A DNA stretch of 64,000 bases, taken from positions 1,302,001 through 1,366,000 of the forward strand of contig NZ_CP113977.2 of NCBI RefSeq assembly GCF_026870175.2, given 5' to 3'. Made by a program: the position numbers and the translations under genes. Below the pieces are notes generated by a model that was not told the DNA's origin, did not search any database, and saw only the letters and a program-made list of their open reading frames with translations. This DNA is from Flavobacterium aestivum. Lineage in GTDB: Bacteria > Bacteroidota > Bacteroidia > Flavobacteriales > Flavobacteriaceae. Shown in pieces: positions 54,399-63,939 of this stretch (position 1 is its first letter; every line of letters starts with the position of its first letter).

Positions 54399-55643
54399 AT
54401 GATTATGATAAAAAAATACCTCGACAATTTTAAAGATTTTCCAAAAGAGATTTGGATACTTACTTTAATTACATTCATCAACCGTGCAGGGACTATGGTG
54501 ATACCTTTCTTGTCAAAATACATGAAAGAAAATTTGCAATTCACGTACAGTCAAATTGGCTGGGTTATGGTTTTCTTTGGAGTGGGTTCTATAATAGGAA
54601 CTTGGCTTAGTGGTAAATTATCTGATAAAATTGGCTTTTATAAAGTCATGGTGTTCAGTTTGTTTACCAGTGGTATAGTGTTTATTTTGTTGCAATATGC
54701 AACCACTTTTGAAGCACTTTGTGTAGGTATACTTGTATTGACTACTGTTGCAGATATGTTTAGACCAGCTATGCTTGTATGTTTAAAAACGTTTACTAAA
54801 AAAGAAAACAGAGCTCGTGCTTTTGCATTAACGCGTGCAGCGGTTAACTTAGGATTCCTTTTCGGGCCAGTATTAGGTGGTTTGATTATTATGCAAATGG
54901 GTTATGAGTACATCTTTTATGTAGATGGAGCAACCTGTATATTAGCAATAATTGTTTTTATGCTTTTTGTTAAGGAAAAAGCGTTGCCTGTGAAGTTGAA
55001 AAAGCACCATGATGGTTATAAAAAGGTTTCAATAAGAAAAGATCGCCCTTTTATGTTACATTTATTGATCTGTATGATAACTGGGATACTATTTTTTCAA
55101 ATTTTCACCACATTACCATTGTATCATAAAGAACGTTTCAATATGTCGGAATTTGATAGTGGGTTACTTTTGAGTTTAAATGGACTTCTTATTTTGCTTT
55201 TTGAGCTTCCTATTGTGAATTATGTTATTAAAAATAAAATAGATAATCATAGAGTTATTTTTATTGGACTTTTGTTTATGTCTTCTAGCTTCTTGCTTTT
55301 GTTAATGCCTTGGGAAGCTACTTTGATTCCTATGATGTTGTTTATGACATTTGGTGTAATGTTGACTTTCCCATTTGCTAATTCATTTGCAATGGGGAGA
55401 TCATATGAATCGCATGAAGGGAAATATATGGCTGCTTTTACAATGAGTTATAGTTTTGCTCATATTTTGAGCGCTAAAAGCGGAATGGAAATCATTCAAA
55501 GGTCTGGATATGATTCTAACTGGATATTTATGGCAGCTCTAGGATTGGTTGGTTCTTTACTAGTGTTTAAGTTGTTTGCTATGGTTGAGAAAGAAGAAGT
55601 AGATACGGATAAGAAAGTAGATGCTATTTTTCTTGATGAATAA
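54399..55643 (+). CDS. Major facilitator superfamily transporter
   Basis: A 414-residue membrane protein of 12 helices. The loop 2-3 motif is GTWLSGKLSDKIGFYK, the MFS signature, and the fifth helix region has ALTRAAVNLGFLFGPVLGG, an antiporter-type motif C. ATG at 54399 is used; ATG at 54405 is equally possible. Family members export drugs or metabolites by proton exchange; the substrate is not predictable. A terminator follows at 55720. Confidence 0.92.
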   Translation: MIMIKKYLDNFKDFPKEIWILTLITFINRAGTMVIPFLSKYMKENLQFTYSQIGWVMVFFGVGSIIGTWLSGKLSDKIGFYKVMVFSLFTSGIVFILLQYATTFEALCVGILVLTTVADMFRPAMLVCLKTFTKKENRARAFALTRAAVNLGFLFGPVLGGLIIMQMGYEYIFYVDGATCILAIIVFMLFVKEKALPVKLKKHHDGYKKVSIRKDRPFMLHLLICMITGILFFQIFTTLPLYHKERFNMSEFDSGLLLSLNGLLILLFELPIVNYVIKNKIDNHRVIFIGLLFMSSSFLLLLMPWEATLIPMMLFMTFGVMLTFPFANSFAMGRSYESHEGKYMAAFTMSYSFAHILSAKSGMEIIQRSGYDSNWIFMAALGLVGSLLVFKLFAMVEKEEVDTDKKVDAIFLDE

Positions 55644-55971
55644 AACGGGTCTGTTTTAATTTTATTTAGATTATAGAAACACTTAATCCTGAAAAGGGTT
55701 TTATTAGAATAAATTTTAAGCGGTAGTAACATTTTGTTTACTGCCGCTTTTTTTGTTTAATAAGGGCTGGTTTTTGCTTGTTTTTTGATAGTATTTTGAA
55801 AGGAGGATAATGTTTTAATCTTAATTAAGAAATGCTCTTGTTGTGTGTTGTAACAGCGTTTCGTGTAGCACTTGTATTTGAATTTATTTGTCGACCTAAA
55901 ATGTGATTTAATGAAAAAATCCCATCTCGTAATAAACAAGATGGGATTTTATATTTTAAAACTAAATTAGA
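55644..55971. other. Intergenic region with two terminators
   Basis: AAGCGGTAGTAA/TTACTGCCGCTT (55720-55752) with a T tract ends the MFS gene. AAAATCCCATCT/AGATGGGATTTT (55917-55950) ends tsf on the other strand. No gene is seen between. Confidence 0.85.
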
Positions 55972-56934
55972 TTATCCTAAAGTAACTCTTTTGAAACCTG
56001 AGATTTCAACGTTGAATCCTTTTACATAATCACCTACTTTTTTACTGTCATCTTTGATGAAGTTTTGATCTAATAAAGCTTTCTCTTGATCTAAAGTTGT
56101 ATTATCAGAAATGAAACGCTGAATTTTTCCTGGAATAATTTTATCCCAAATTTGTTCTGGTTTTCCTTCGGCTTTTAATTCAGCTTTAGCATCTTCTTCA
56201 GCTTGTTTGATAACTTCTTCAGTTAATTGAGAGAAAGAAATGTATTTAGGAACATTTTTTAAAGTTTTTCCTAAACGTTTTGCCTCTTCATTTTCTTTTT
56301 CGATTATTGCAATACGAGCAGCAAGTTCAGAAGCAACGAAAGATGGGTCAAAATCTTTGTAAGATAATGTGTCAGCTCCCATAGAAGCAACTTGCATAGA
56401 GATGTCTTTAGTTAAAACGTCACCATTAGCAATTGGTGCAGAAATTGCAGTTAATGCAGCAATCTTGTTAACGTGAACATAAGATCCTACGAAAGCGCCT
56501 TCTAAAATTTCAAAGCCACCGATTTCGATTTTTTCACCGATAACACCAGTTTGCTCGATTAATTTTTCAGCAACAGTAATTCCGTTGAAATCTGAAGCTA
56601 AAAATTCCTCTTTTGAAGAAAAGTTAATAGCTCTTTCAACTAATTCTTTAGCTAAAGTTACGAAAGCTTCGTTTTTACCTACGAAATCTGTCTCACAGTT
56701 TAAAGTGATGATAGCTCCTTTAGTTTTGTCAGCATTAATAAAAGAAACAGCAGCTCCTTCTGAAGACTCACGGTCAGAACGGTTAGCAGCAACTTTTTGT
56801 CCTTTTTCTCTAAGGTTTTGTATAGCTTTATCGAAATCTCCATCAGCTTCAACTAAAGCTTTTTTACAGTCCATCATTCCGGCACCTGTAGTTTGTCTTA
56901 ATTTATTTACGTCTGCAGCAGTAATTGTTGCCAT
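55972..56934 (-). CDS. tsf: Elongation factor Ts
   Basis: A 320-residue guanine-nucleotide exchange factor for EF-Tu. ATG at 56934 (MATITAADVNKLRQTTGAG) is the family start; an in-frame ATG at 56979 lies in the heptamer array. The TDFVGKNEAF motif and the N-terminal UBA-like domain with MMDCKKAL are present. It follows rpsB; the gap is filled by heptamer array site G. Confidence 0.97.
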   Translation of the reverse strand: MATITAADVNKLRQTTGAGMMDCKKALVEADGDFDKAIQNLREKGQKVAANRSDRESSEGAAVSFINADKTKGAIITLNCETDFVGKNEAFVTLAKELVERAINFSSKEEFLASDFNGITVAEKLIEQTGVIGEKIEIGGFEILEGAFVGSYVHVNKIAALTAISAPIANGDVLTKDISMQVASMGADTLSYKDFDPSFVASELAARIAIIEKENEEAKRLGKTLKNVPKYISFSQLTEEVIKQAEEDAKAELKAEGKPEQIWDKIIPGKIQRFISDNTTLDQEKALLDQNFIKDDSKKVGDYVKGFNVEISGFKRVTLG

Positions 56935-56963
56935 AATATTTTGAATTTTAATGTTAAAAGTAA

Positions 56964-57056
56964 AAATTCCAATCTTCAAATCCCAAATTCCAACGTTATC
57001 AGATGGTTAAAAATCTGATTTTGGAATTTGGAATTTAAATTTGGAATTTAAAATTT
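56964..57056. repeat. Inverted heptamer array, AAATTCC/GGAATTT type (site G)
   Basis: Left arm: four consecutive heptamers at 56964-56991 (AAATTCC, AATCTTC, AAATCCC, AAATTCC). Right arm at 57023-57056: GGAATTT, GGAATTT, a 6-nt AAATTT, GGAATTT, AAAATTT. The arms are complementary in kind. It fills the rpsB-tsf gap. Confidence 0.83.
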
Positions 57057-57059
57057 GAT

Positions 57060-57839
57060 TTATTCTTCAGTTGCTGGAGCCTCGTTAGCTTCAACTGCTG
57101 GAGCTTCAGCTTCAGCAACAACTTCATTAGCATCAGTTTCTTTATCAGAAGTTCTGTTTGCAAGACCATCGATAATTGAAGTAGTTACTAAAGATAAAAT
57201 TTTATCAATTGATTTAGAAGCATCATCATTTGCAGGGATAACATAATCTACTTCACGTGGATCAGAGTTAGTATCAACCATTGCGAAAACTGGAATGTTT
57301 AATTTTTGTGCTTCTTTTATTGCGATGTGTTCAGCTTTGATATCTACTACGAACAATGCAGCAGGTAGTCTAGACATATCTGCGATTGATCCTAAGTTTT
57401 TCTCTAATTTAGCACGAAGACGATCAACTTGCAAACGCTCTTTTTTAGATAGAGTGTTGAAAGTACCATCTTTCTTCATTTTATCAATAGAAGACATTTT
57501 TTTAACTGCCTTTCTGATAGTTACGAAGTTAGTTAGCATTCCACCTGGCCATCTTTCAGTGATGTAAGGCATGTTTGCAGCTTTTGCTTTATCAGCAACG
57601 ATGTCTTTTGCTTGTTTCTTGGTAGCAACAAATAATATTTTTCTACCTGATGCAGCGATTTTTTTCAAAGCTTCGTTAGCTTCTTCGATTTTTGCTGCAG
57701 TTTTATATAGATTGATAATGTGTATACCATTACGTTCCATATAAATGTAAGGAGCCATATTTGGGTCCCATTTTCTAGTCATGTGTCCAAAATGAACACC
57801 TGCTTCTAGTAATTCTTTTACTTCTACTTTGTTTGACAT
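57060..57839 (-). CDS. rpsB: 30S ribosomal protein S2
   Basis: uS2, 259 residues, beginning SNKVEVKELLEAGVHFGH and containing the conserved KWDPNMAPYIY, RWPGGMLTN and FVVDIKAEHIAIKEA blocks. The last 25 residues are an Ala/Glu-rich acidic tail. It is the third gene of the rplM-rpsI-rpsB-tsf group, separated from rpsI by 243 nt of repeat-rich DNA. Confidence 0.97.
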   Translation of the reverse strand: MSNKVEVKELLEAGVHFGHMTRKWDPNMAPYIYMERNGIHIINLYKTAAKIEEANEALKKIAASGRKILFVATKKQAKDIVADKAKAANMPYITERWPGGMLTNFVTIRKAVKKMSSIDKMKKDGTFNTLSKKERLQVDRLRAKLEKNLGSIADMSRLPAALFVVDIKAEHIAIKEAQKLNIPVFAMVDTNSDPREVDYVIPANDDASKSIDKILSLVTTSIIDGLANRTSDKETDANEVVAEAEAPAVEANEAPATEE

Positions 57840-57884
57840 TTTTGTACTAGTTTACGTTCTGTTGATTAGCAATGTCCCGTTTTA

Positions 57885-57965
57885 GATTTAATGATTTAAA
57901 AATTCAAAGAGTTAAAAATTTTAGAGTCTAATTTTTTTAATTATTCAATTTTTAATCTTTTAATC
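57885..57965. repeat. Inverted octamer array, RATTNNNN type (site F)
   Basis: Five left octamers at 57885-57924 (GATTTAAT, GATTTAAA, AATTCAAA, GAGTTAAA, AATTTTAG). Four right inverted octamers at 57934-57965 (TTTTTAAT, TATTCAAT, TTTTAATC, TTTTAATC). It lies 46 nt upstream of rpsB. A TGTCTTGTA/TACAAGACA hairpin (58051-58075) follows rpsI in the same gap. Confidence 0.82.
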
Positions 57966-58082
57966 CCGGTTTCATTTAGATGCTAAACTAATTTCCAACC
58001 TCGGCTGGACAACAACAACATTGTTTTAATTTTTTTAATACATTCTAGAATGTCTTGTACGAATAATACAAGACAGGTAATA

Positions 58083-58469
58083 TTAACGTTTAGAGAATTG
58101 GAATCTCTTACGAGCTTTCTTCTGACCGAATTTCTTACGTTCAACCATTCTTGGGTCTCTAGTTAATAAACCTTCTGGTTTCAAGATAGCTCTGTTTTCA
58201 GCATTTACATCACACATAACACGTGCCAATGCCATTCTTACAGCTTCTGCTTGTCCATTTGAACCACCTCCATAAACGTTTACTTTTACGTCAAAGTTTG
58301 ATGCGTTCTCTGTCATAGACATTGGTTGCAAAACTTTGTATTGTAAAGTTGCAGTTGGGAAATAAGTTGCGAATGGCTTTTTGTTTACAGTGATTACTCC
58401 TGTTCCTTCAGAAACATAAACACGTGCAACAGCGGTTTTTCTTCTACCGATTTTGTGAATAACTCCCAT
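58083..58469 (-). CDS. rpsI: 30S ribosomal protein S9
   Basis: uS9, 128 residues, with GRRKTAVARV at the start and the terminal KKARKRFQFSKR. The tail reaches the P-site tRNA. Its ATG overlaps the rplM stop by 1 nt. Confidence 0.97.
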   Translation of the reverse strand: MGVIHKIGRRKTAVARVYVSEGTGVITVNKKPFATYFPTATLQYKVLQPMSMTENASNFDVKVNVYGGGSNGQAEAVRMALARVMCDVNAENRAILKPEGLLTRDPRMVERKKFGQKKARKRFQFSKR

Positions 58470-58924
58470 TACTTAAGATCGTTTAGGTTAACAGTTCTAG
58501 GTTTTTGAGCTCCTTGTTTGTGCTCTGAACCAACAACAACATTTAAATTTCTAAAAAGTTCAGCTCCTAATTTGTTTTTAGGTAACATCCCTTTTACAGC
58601 TTTCTCTACTAATAATGCAGGGTTTTTAGCTTGCAATACTTTGGCAGTTAAAGTTCTTTGTCCTCCAGGGTAACCAGTGTGACGGATGTATGTTTTCTCA
58701 TCCATTTTGTTACCTGTAAGGTTGATTTTTTCTGCGTTGATAACGATTACGTTATCTCCACAGTCCACGTGTGGTGTATAACTTGGTTTGTATTTACCTC
58801 TTAAAATCATAGCGACTTTTGAAGCAAGACGACCTAAGTTATGACCGTCAGCGTCTACAACGATCCATTCTTTTGTAGAATTGGCTTTTGTTGCTGAAAT
58901 TGTCTTGTAGCTTAATGCGTTCAC
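58469..58924 (-). CDS. rplM: 50S ribosomal protein L13
   Basis: uL13, 151 residues. It starts at GTG 58924. Conserved text includes EWIVVDADGHNLGRLASKVA, YKPSYTPHVDCGDNVIVINAEKI and RHTGYPGGQR. It is first in the operon with rpsI, with a good promoter 46 nt upstream. Confidence 0.96.
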   Translation of the reverse strand: MNALSYKTISATKANSTKEWIVVDADGHNLGRLASKVAMILRGKYKPSYTPHVDCGDNVIVINAEKINLTGNKMDEKTYIRHTGYPGGQRTLTAKVLQAKNPALLVEKAVKGMLPKNKLGAELFRNLNVVVGSEHKQGAQKPRTVNLNDLK

Positions 58925-58969
58925 AATAATATATTTTAATTAAACATTCCATCCCCAATAAAGGGGTTG

Positions 58970-58999
58970 CAAAAGTACAATTAATTATTTTAAATCCAA
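58970..58999 (-). promoter_or_regulatory. Promoter of the rplM operon
   Basis: On the minus strand TTG at 58999-58997 and TACTTTTG at 58977-58970 with a 19-nt spacer. Confidence 0.85.
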
Positions 59000-59271
59000 A
59001 TAGCTTAATTGATTATTTTTCAATATGGTTGGTCCTGATTATCAAATGTATATTTAAGGTATTTTATTTTTATTTTTATTGAAGATCCTTTATTTGCAGT
59101 ATTTTGCATCAAAAATCTTTTTGGTATAGTAAAATTTTTGTACTTTTCGCTTTTATCAGTTTAAATACTTGATTTTTTATTGCTTTTTTTACAATAATGA
59201 AGCTAAGTATTGAAAAATCCTAATTTTTTTATTTTAAAGTTTCTAAAATACCACCTAAATTCTAAATTCCA
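59000..59271. other. Divergent intergenic region rplM / LacI regulator
   Basis: About 270 nt of AT-rich sequence with no gene. No clear LacI-type operator palindrome is visible. Confidence 0.5.
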
Positions 59272-60300
59272 ATGAAAGCAAAGGCTACATTAAAACAAAT
59301 TGCGAAAGAACTTAATGTTTCAGTATCTACCGTTTCTAAAGCACTTAATGACAGTCCCGAGATTAGTGAACAAACAAAAATTAGAATTAAAGAATATGCA
59401 AAACTAAAAAATTACAAACCCAATGTTATCGGATTGAATCTAAAAAACAGAAAAACCAAAACCATTGGAGTAATTATTCCTAATATTTTAAACTCTTTTT
59501 TTGCAAAAGTATTTAGTGGAATAGAAAAAGTGGCTGATAAAAAAGGATACAATGTAATTATGTGTATCTCTAATGAGTCGATCGAAAAAGAAGCGCATAC
59601 CTTAGAGATGTTGAGTAATGGTACTATTGATGGATTTATATTGTCAATTTCCGAAGAAGCTCAGAAGTTAGAAGATTACAATCATTTTAAACATACTATT
59701 GTTGATGGTACTCCTATTGTAATGTTTGACAGGACAACAGACGAGGTTGAGTGTGACAAGGTTATTGTAGATGATTTTGATTCAGGGTTAAATGCTACTC
59801 AGCATTTGATCGATTTAGGATGCAAGAATATCGCGATGTTTTCTTCGATAGATAATTTAAGTGTTGGTAAGTTAAGAGCTGATGGTTATTTTAAAGCTTT
59901 GAAAGATAATAATATTACAGTAAATGAAAACATTATTGTACGTACGGATACAGAACTTGATTTAAAGGAACAAATAGAGGAAGTTTATTCCAATAATCTT
60001 GTTGATGGTGTTTTTGCTTTGGATGAGAATGATTCGGTTGCCGCGCTAAAAATAGGAGTCAAAAAAGGATATAAAATTCCAAAGGATCTTAAAATTATTG
60101 GTTTTGCTGATGGTATCCTAGCTTCTAGACGTTTGTCGCCTAGTTTGACTACAGTAAGTCAACACGGTGTTGAAATTGGAGAAGTAGCCGCAAAATTACT
60201 CATCAAAAGATTGGAGTCTGAAGAAGAGGAGGAAAGTCCGTATGAAACGTTAGTGATTAGAACAAAGCTTAAAGAAAGAGAATCTACCGGAAGAGTGTAA
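59272..60300 (+). CDS. LacI-family transcriptional regulator
   Basis: A 342-residue repressor-type regulator. The N-terminal helix-turn-helix and hinge are LKQIAKELNVSVSTVSKALNDSPEIS (7-32), followed by a periplasmic-binding-protein-like effector domain (TIGVIIPNILNSFFAKVFSGIEKVA and so on, ending with SLTTVSQHGVEIGEVAAKLL). No sugar gene is adjacent, so the effector and target are unknown. A terminator follows. Confidence 0.95.
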   Translation: MKAKATLKQIAKELNVSVSTVSKALNDSPEISEQTKIRIKEYAKLKNYKPNVIGLNLKNRKTKTIGVIIPNILNSFFAKVFSGIEKVADKKGYNVIMCISNESIEKEAHTLEMLSNGTIDGFILSISEEAQKLEDYNHFKHTIVDGTPIVMFDRTTDEVECDKVIVDDFDSGLNATQHLIDLGCKNIAMFSSIDNLSVGKLRADGYFKALKDNNITVNENIIVRTDTELDLKEQIEEVYSNNLVDGVFALDENDSVAALKIGVKKGYKIPKDLKIIGFADGILASRRLSPSLTTVSQHGVEIGEVAAKLLIKRLESEEEEESPYETLVIRTKLKERESTGRV

Positions 60301-60330
60301 AGAGTCTAAAAATATAGAACTTAAACATAA

Positions 60331-60368
60331 AAAAGGCAATCAAGAAAAAATCTGATTGCCTTTTTTTA
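60331..60368. terminator. Terminator after the LacI regulator
   Basis: AAAAGGCAATCA/TGATTGCCTTTT stem, ten-nt loop, T tract; active in both directions. Confidence 0.87.
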
Positions 60369-60396
60369 TGTTTAAAAGTGAGTGCTTATCTAAAAA

Positions 60397-60801
60397 TTAT
60401 TTTTTGTTCTTTTTCCCTCCATTTCCATTGTTCGAATTGTATGCTTTTTCACTTTTTTTATCATCATTGTTTTTTGCAGGTTTGGCTACTTTGTATTTCT
60501 CTTTGTGCTTAGAATTTTCTTTCCAAGGATCGTCTCCCTCAAAATCAAAGTCATTATAGCTTCCTACTAAATGTATAGAAGTAGGTAAATTGACTACTGT
60601 AGTCCATCTGCCAGCTGTAAAGTAGGTGTATCTCTTGACTATCGGGTCAAAATATACATTGGCTTCCGGATAATATCTGTATTTCTTTTTCACTCCGTGA
60701 GCTTTTGCGTGAGCCGGCGGGTTTTGTGCATTAACGACACATGTACCTACTCCGATAAAAAACACAAAAAATAAAATAATGGTTTTGATAGTTTTTCTCA
60801 T
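60397..60801 (-). CDS. Small exported protein of unknown function
   Basis: A 134-residue protein with a signal peptide ending VVNAQ. The middle contains YYPEANVYFDPIVKRYTYFTAGRW, an aromatic-rich pattern I have seen in other exported Bacteroidetes proteins. The C-terminal third is Lys/Asn/Gly-rich low complexity (ending GGKKNKK). No known function. Confidence 0.75.
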   Translation of the reverse strand: MRKTIKTIILFFVFFIGVGTCVVNAQNPPAHAKAHGVKKKYRYYPEANVYFDPIVKRYTYFTAGRWTTVVNLPTSIHLVGSYNDFDFEGDDPWKENSKHKEKYKVAKPAKNNDDKKSEKAYNSNNGNGGKKNKK

Positions 60802-60994
60802 AATAATTTTTTTGGTTGATAAAAAGTATTAGTAATCAAAAGATTAAAGGTAATGAATTAGTTTTTATTTTTTATAAGAGAATTTAGATGATGTTGGGTT
60901 TTGGTTATAGTATTTGGTTTAGTTCTCCGTGATTTCTTTTGTAGAGCTTTGTTTATAATGTTTTTGCTTTCCACAAAAAAAGTTGAATTGTCTT

Positions 60995-61044
60995 AAAAAA
61001 AACAGGAATCATGTTTAGCGAATAGCCATAATGATTCCTGTTTT
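60995..61044 (-). terminator. Terminator of polA
   Basis: 14-bp stem AAAACAGGAATCAT with its complement, an 18-nt loop, and a T tract on the minus strand. Confidence 0.85.
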
Positions 61045-61080
61045 AACTGAGTATTAAAAACTAGAGATAGTAGATTAAAA

Positions 61081-63939
61081 TCAATGTGCTTCTAACCAAT
61101 CTTTTCCTGAGCCTATTTCTACATCCAACGGAACAGCCATTGCAAAGGCATTTTCCATTTCGTGTTTAATCATTGGCTGGATTTTTTCGAGTTCAGAATT
61201 ATGAACATCGAACACAAGCTCATCATGAACCTGTAATAGCATTTTGCTTTTCCAGTTTTCTGAGGTGAGTTTCTTGTGAATGTTAATCATTGCAATTTTT
61301 ATAATATCGGCGGCGCTTCCTTGAATTGGAGCATTCACAGCATTTCTTTCTGCAGCACTACGGACAACAGCATTGGCCGAATTGATGTCTTTCAAATAAC
61401 GGCGACGGCCTGATATGGTTTGGACATAGCCATTTTTTCTGGCAAAATCCACTTGATTAGACATATATGATTTTAGCTTAGGATAAGTTGCATAATAAGC
61501 ATCGATTAACTCGGCACTTTCTTTTCTTGAAAGCGACGTTTGATTACTTAAACCAAAAGCCGAAACACCATAGATAATTCCAAAATTCACTGTTTTAGCA
61601 TTACTACGTTGCTCTTTTGTAACTTCTTCTAACGAAACATGAAAAACTTTTGCAGCTGTACTTCTGTGAATGTCTTCTTTGTTTTGGAAAGCTTTGATCA
61701 TATTTTCTTCACCAGACAGAGCGGCAATAATTCGTAATTCTATTTGCGAATAATCCGCAGAAACCAAGGTGTAATTTTCATCACGGGCAATAAATGCTTT
61801 TCGGATCAATCGGCCTCTTTCGGTACGAATCGGAATGTTTTGTAAATTCGGATTGTTTGAACTTAAACGCCCCGTCGCGGCAACAGTTTGCATATAATCT
61901 GTGTGGACACGTCCTGTTTTTGAATCAACTTGGGTAGGCAATGCATCAATATAAGTGCTTTGTAATTTTACCATTTGTCTCCATTCGAGGATGTCACGAA
62001 CAATTTCATTGTCATTGGCTAGATAAGACAAAACTTCTTCGCCAGTGGCGTATTGGCCGGTTTTAGTTTTCTTTTGTTTGGTTCCGCCAATTTTTAATTT
62101 TTCGAATAAAATATCACCCAGTTGTTTTGGTGAAGCCAAGTTAAATTTCTCGCCTGCAGTTTCGTAGATTTTTTGTTCCAGTGCATTACTTTCGGTTGCC
62201 ATTTCAACAGACATCGATTTTAAGAAAGGAACATCAAGATTGATTCCTTCTAATTCCATTGCGGCTAAAACAGGTATTAATGGAATTTCGATTTCGTCAA
62301 ATAGTTTTTTGGTTTCGGCTTTGTCGAGAATCGGGCTGAAATTTTGCTTCAACTGATAGGTGACGTCTGCGTCTTCGGCAGCATATTCTTTGATATCTTC
62401 TAAGGCTACCTCACGCATTGATTTTTGACCTTTTCCTTTTTTGCCAATTAAATCTTCGATGGATTTTGGCGAATATTTCAAATAGGTTTCAGACAACACA
62501 TCCATATTATGACGCATATCAGGATTGATTAAATAATGCGCAATCATTGTATCGAATAGTTTTCCTTTTATTTGGATACCATAATTCGAAAGAATTTTTA
62601 AATCGTATTTTACGTTTTGACCAATTTTTTCGATGTTCTCATTTTCAAAGAAAGCTTTGAATTTGTCAGCTAAAATTTGAGCCTCTTCCTGGTTTTCAGG
62701 AAACGGAACATAAAAGGCTTTCCCTTTTTCGAAAGAAAATGACATTCCAACCAGTTCAGCATTCAAGGCATCAATTCCGGTAGTTTCAGTGTCAAAGCAT
62801 ACGGAAGTTTGATTGAGTAGATTTTGCAACAACAATTTTACGGCAAAATCACCTTGAATTGTTTGGTAAAAATGTTCTGTGTTTTCTAAAGTGGCATAAT
62901 GCGAACTTGATTTTACCTCGCCAGTTTCTTCATCCGAAAATCCAAATAAATCAAATTGGTCTTCATTAGATTTCTTAGAGGGAGCTTTTTTAGCTGGTTG
63001 AGATTGGTCAGAAGTTCCATTTCCGTTCGTTTCAATCTCGTCATATTCTTTTCCGGTTCCAAAGAATTTATCAAACTGAGCTTTCATTTGGCGAAATTCC
63101 AATTCTTGGAATAATTCGTCTGTTTTTTCAACATCTGGTTTAGATAATTCGTAGTCACTTGCATTAAATTGAACTGGGCAATCGAGCAAAATAGCGGCTA
63201 ATTTTTTAGACAAAATTCCTTTGTCGGCATTAGCTTCAATTTTTTCTTTCATCGCGCCTTTTAGTTTGTCAGTATTAGCCAAAAGGTTTTCCATCGAACC
63301 AAATTCCTTAAGTAGTTTTTTGGCTGTTTTTTCTCCAACACCTGGTAAGCCCGGTATGTTATCGGCAGCATCCCCCATCATTCCCAAATAGTCGATTACT
63401 TGTTCTGGGCGTTCTATTTCGAATTTTTCTAAAACTTCTGGGATTCCCCATATTTCTATGTCGTTCCCCATTCTTGCAGGTTTGTACATAAAAATATTTT
63501 CGGAAACCAATTGTGCAAAATCCTTATCTGGAGTTACCATAAAAACTTTGTAATCTTCTTTTTCTGCCTGTTTGGCCAAAGTTCCTATTAAGTCATCGGC
63601 CTCAAAACCCGGAACTTCGATAATAGGAATGTGCATTGCTTTTAATAATTCCTGAATATAAGGAACGGCTATTTTTATGGCCTCTGGGGTTTCGTCACGA
63701 TTGGCTTTGTATTCTTGGTACATTTCGTAGCGATAGGTGCTTCCACCTTTATCGAATGCTACTGCTAAATGGTCGGGTTTCTCTCTTTTGATAACATCCA
63801 TCAAGGCATTCATAAATCCCATAATGGCGGATGTGTCCATTCCTTTGGAATTGATTCTTGGGTTTTTTATAAAGGCGAAATAGCCGCGAAAGATAAGCGC
63901 GTATGCGTCGAGTAGAAAAAGTCTTTTTTGGGTTGACAT
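61081..63939 (-). CDS. polA: DNA polymerase I
   Basis: A 952-residue three-domain enzyme for Okazaki-fragment processing and repair. The 5'-3' exonuclease domain (about 1-290) has DAYALIFRGY, AFDKG and GFEADDLIGT. A Ser/Lys-rich linker (about 300-345) follows. The 3'-5' exonuclease domain has intact D383-T-E385 (CFDTETTG), so proofreading is likely active. The polymerase domain shows motif A DYSQIELR, motif B RSNAKTVNFGIIYG and motif C QVHDELVFD (903-911). Full length. The upstream control region is at the right edge of the window. Confidence 0.97.
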   Translation of the reverse strand: MSTQKRLFLLDAYALIFRGYFAFIKNPRINSKGMDTSAIMGFMNALMDVIKREKPDHLAVAFDKGGSTYRYEMYQEYKANRDETPEAIKIAVPYIQELLKAMHIPIIEVPGFEADDLIGTLAKQAEKEDYKVFMVTPDKDFAQLVSENIFMYKPARMGNDIEIWGIPEVLEKFEIERPEQVIDYLGMMGDAADNIPGLPGVGEKTAKKLLKEFGSMENLLANTDKLKGAMKEKIEANADKGILSKKLAAILLDCPVQFNASDYELSKPDVEKTDELFQELEFRQMKAQFDKFFGTGKEYDEIETNGNGTSDQSQPAKKAPSKKSNEDQFDLFGFSDEETGEVKSSSHYATLENTEHFYQTIQGDFAVKLLLQNLLNQTSVCFDTETTGIDALNAELVGMSFSFEKGKAFYVPFPENQEEAQILADKFKAFFENENIEKIGQNVKYDLKILSNYGIQIKGKLFDTMIAHYLINPDMRHNMDVLSETYLKYSPKSIEDLIGKKGKGQKSMREVALEDIKEYAAEDADVTYQLKQNFSPILDKAETKKLFDEIEIPLIPVLAAMELEGINLDVPFLKSMSVEMATESNALEQKIYETAGEKFNLASPKQLGDILFEKLKIGGTKQKKTKTGQYATGEEVLSYLANDNEIVRDILEWRQMVKLQSTYIDALPTQVDSKTGRVHTDYMQTVAATGRLSSNNPNLQNIPIRTERGRLIRKAFIARDENYTLVSADYSQIELRIIAALSGEENMIKAFQNKEDIHRSTAAKVFHVSLEEVTKEQRSNAKTVNFGIIYGVSAFGLSNQTSLSRKESAELIDAYYATYPKLKSYMSNQVDFARKNGYVQTISGRRRYLKDINSANAVVRSAAERNAVNAPIQGSAADIIKIAMINIHKKLTSENWKSKMLLQVHDELVFDVHNSELEKIQPMIKHEMENAFAMAVPLDVEIGSGKDWLEAH

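Noticed and set aside
55757-55939. 60-codon ORF between the MFS gene and tsf
   Set aside because: No conserved text and it overlaps the tsf terminator.
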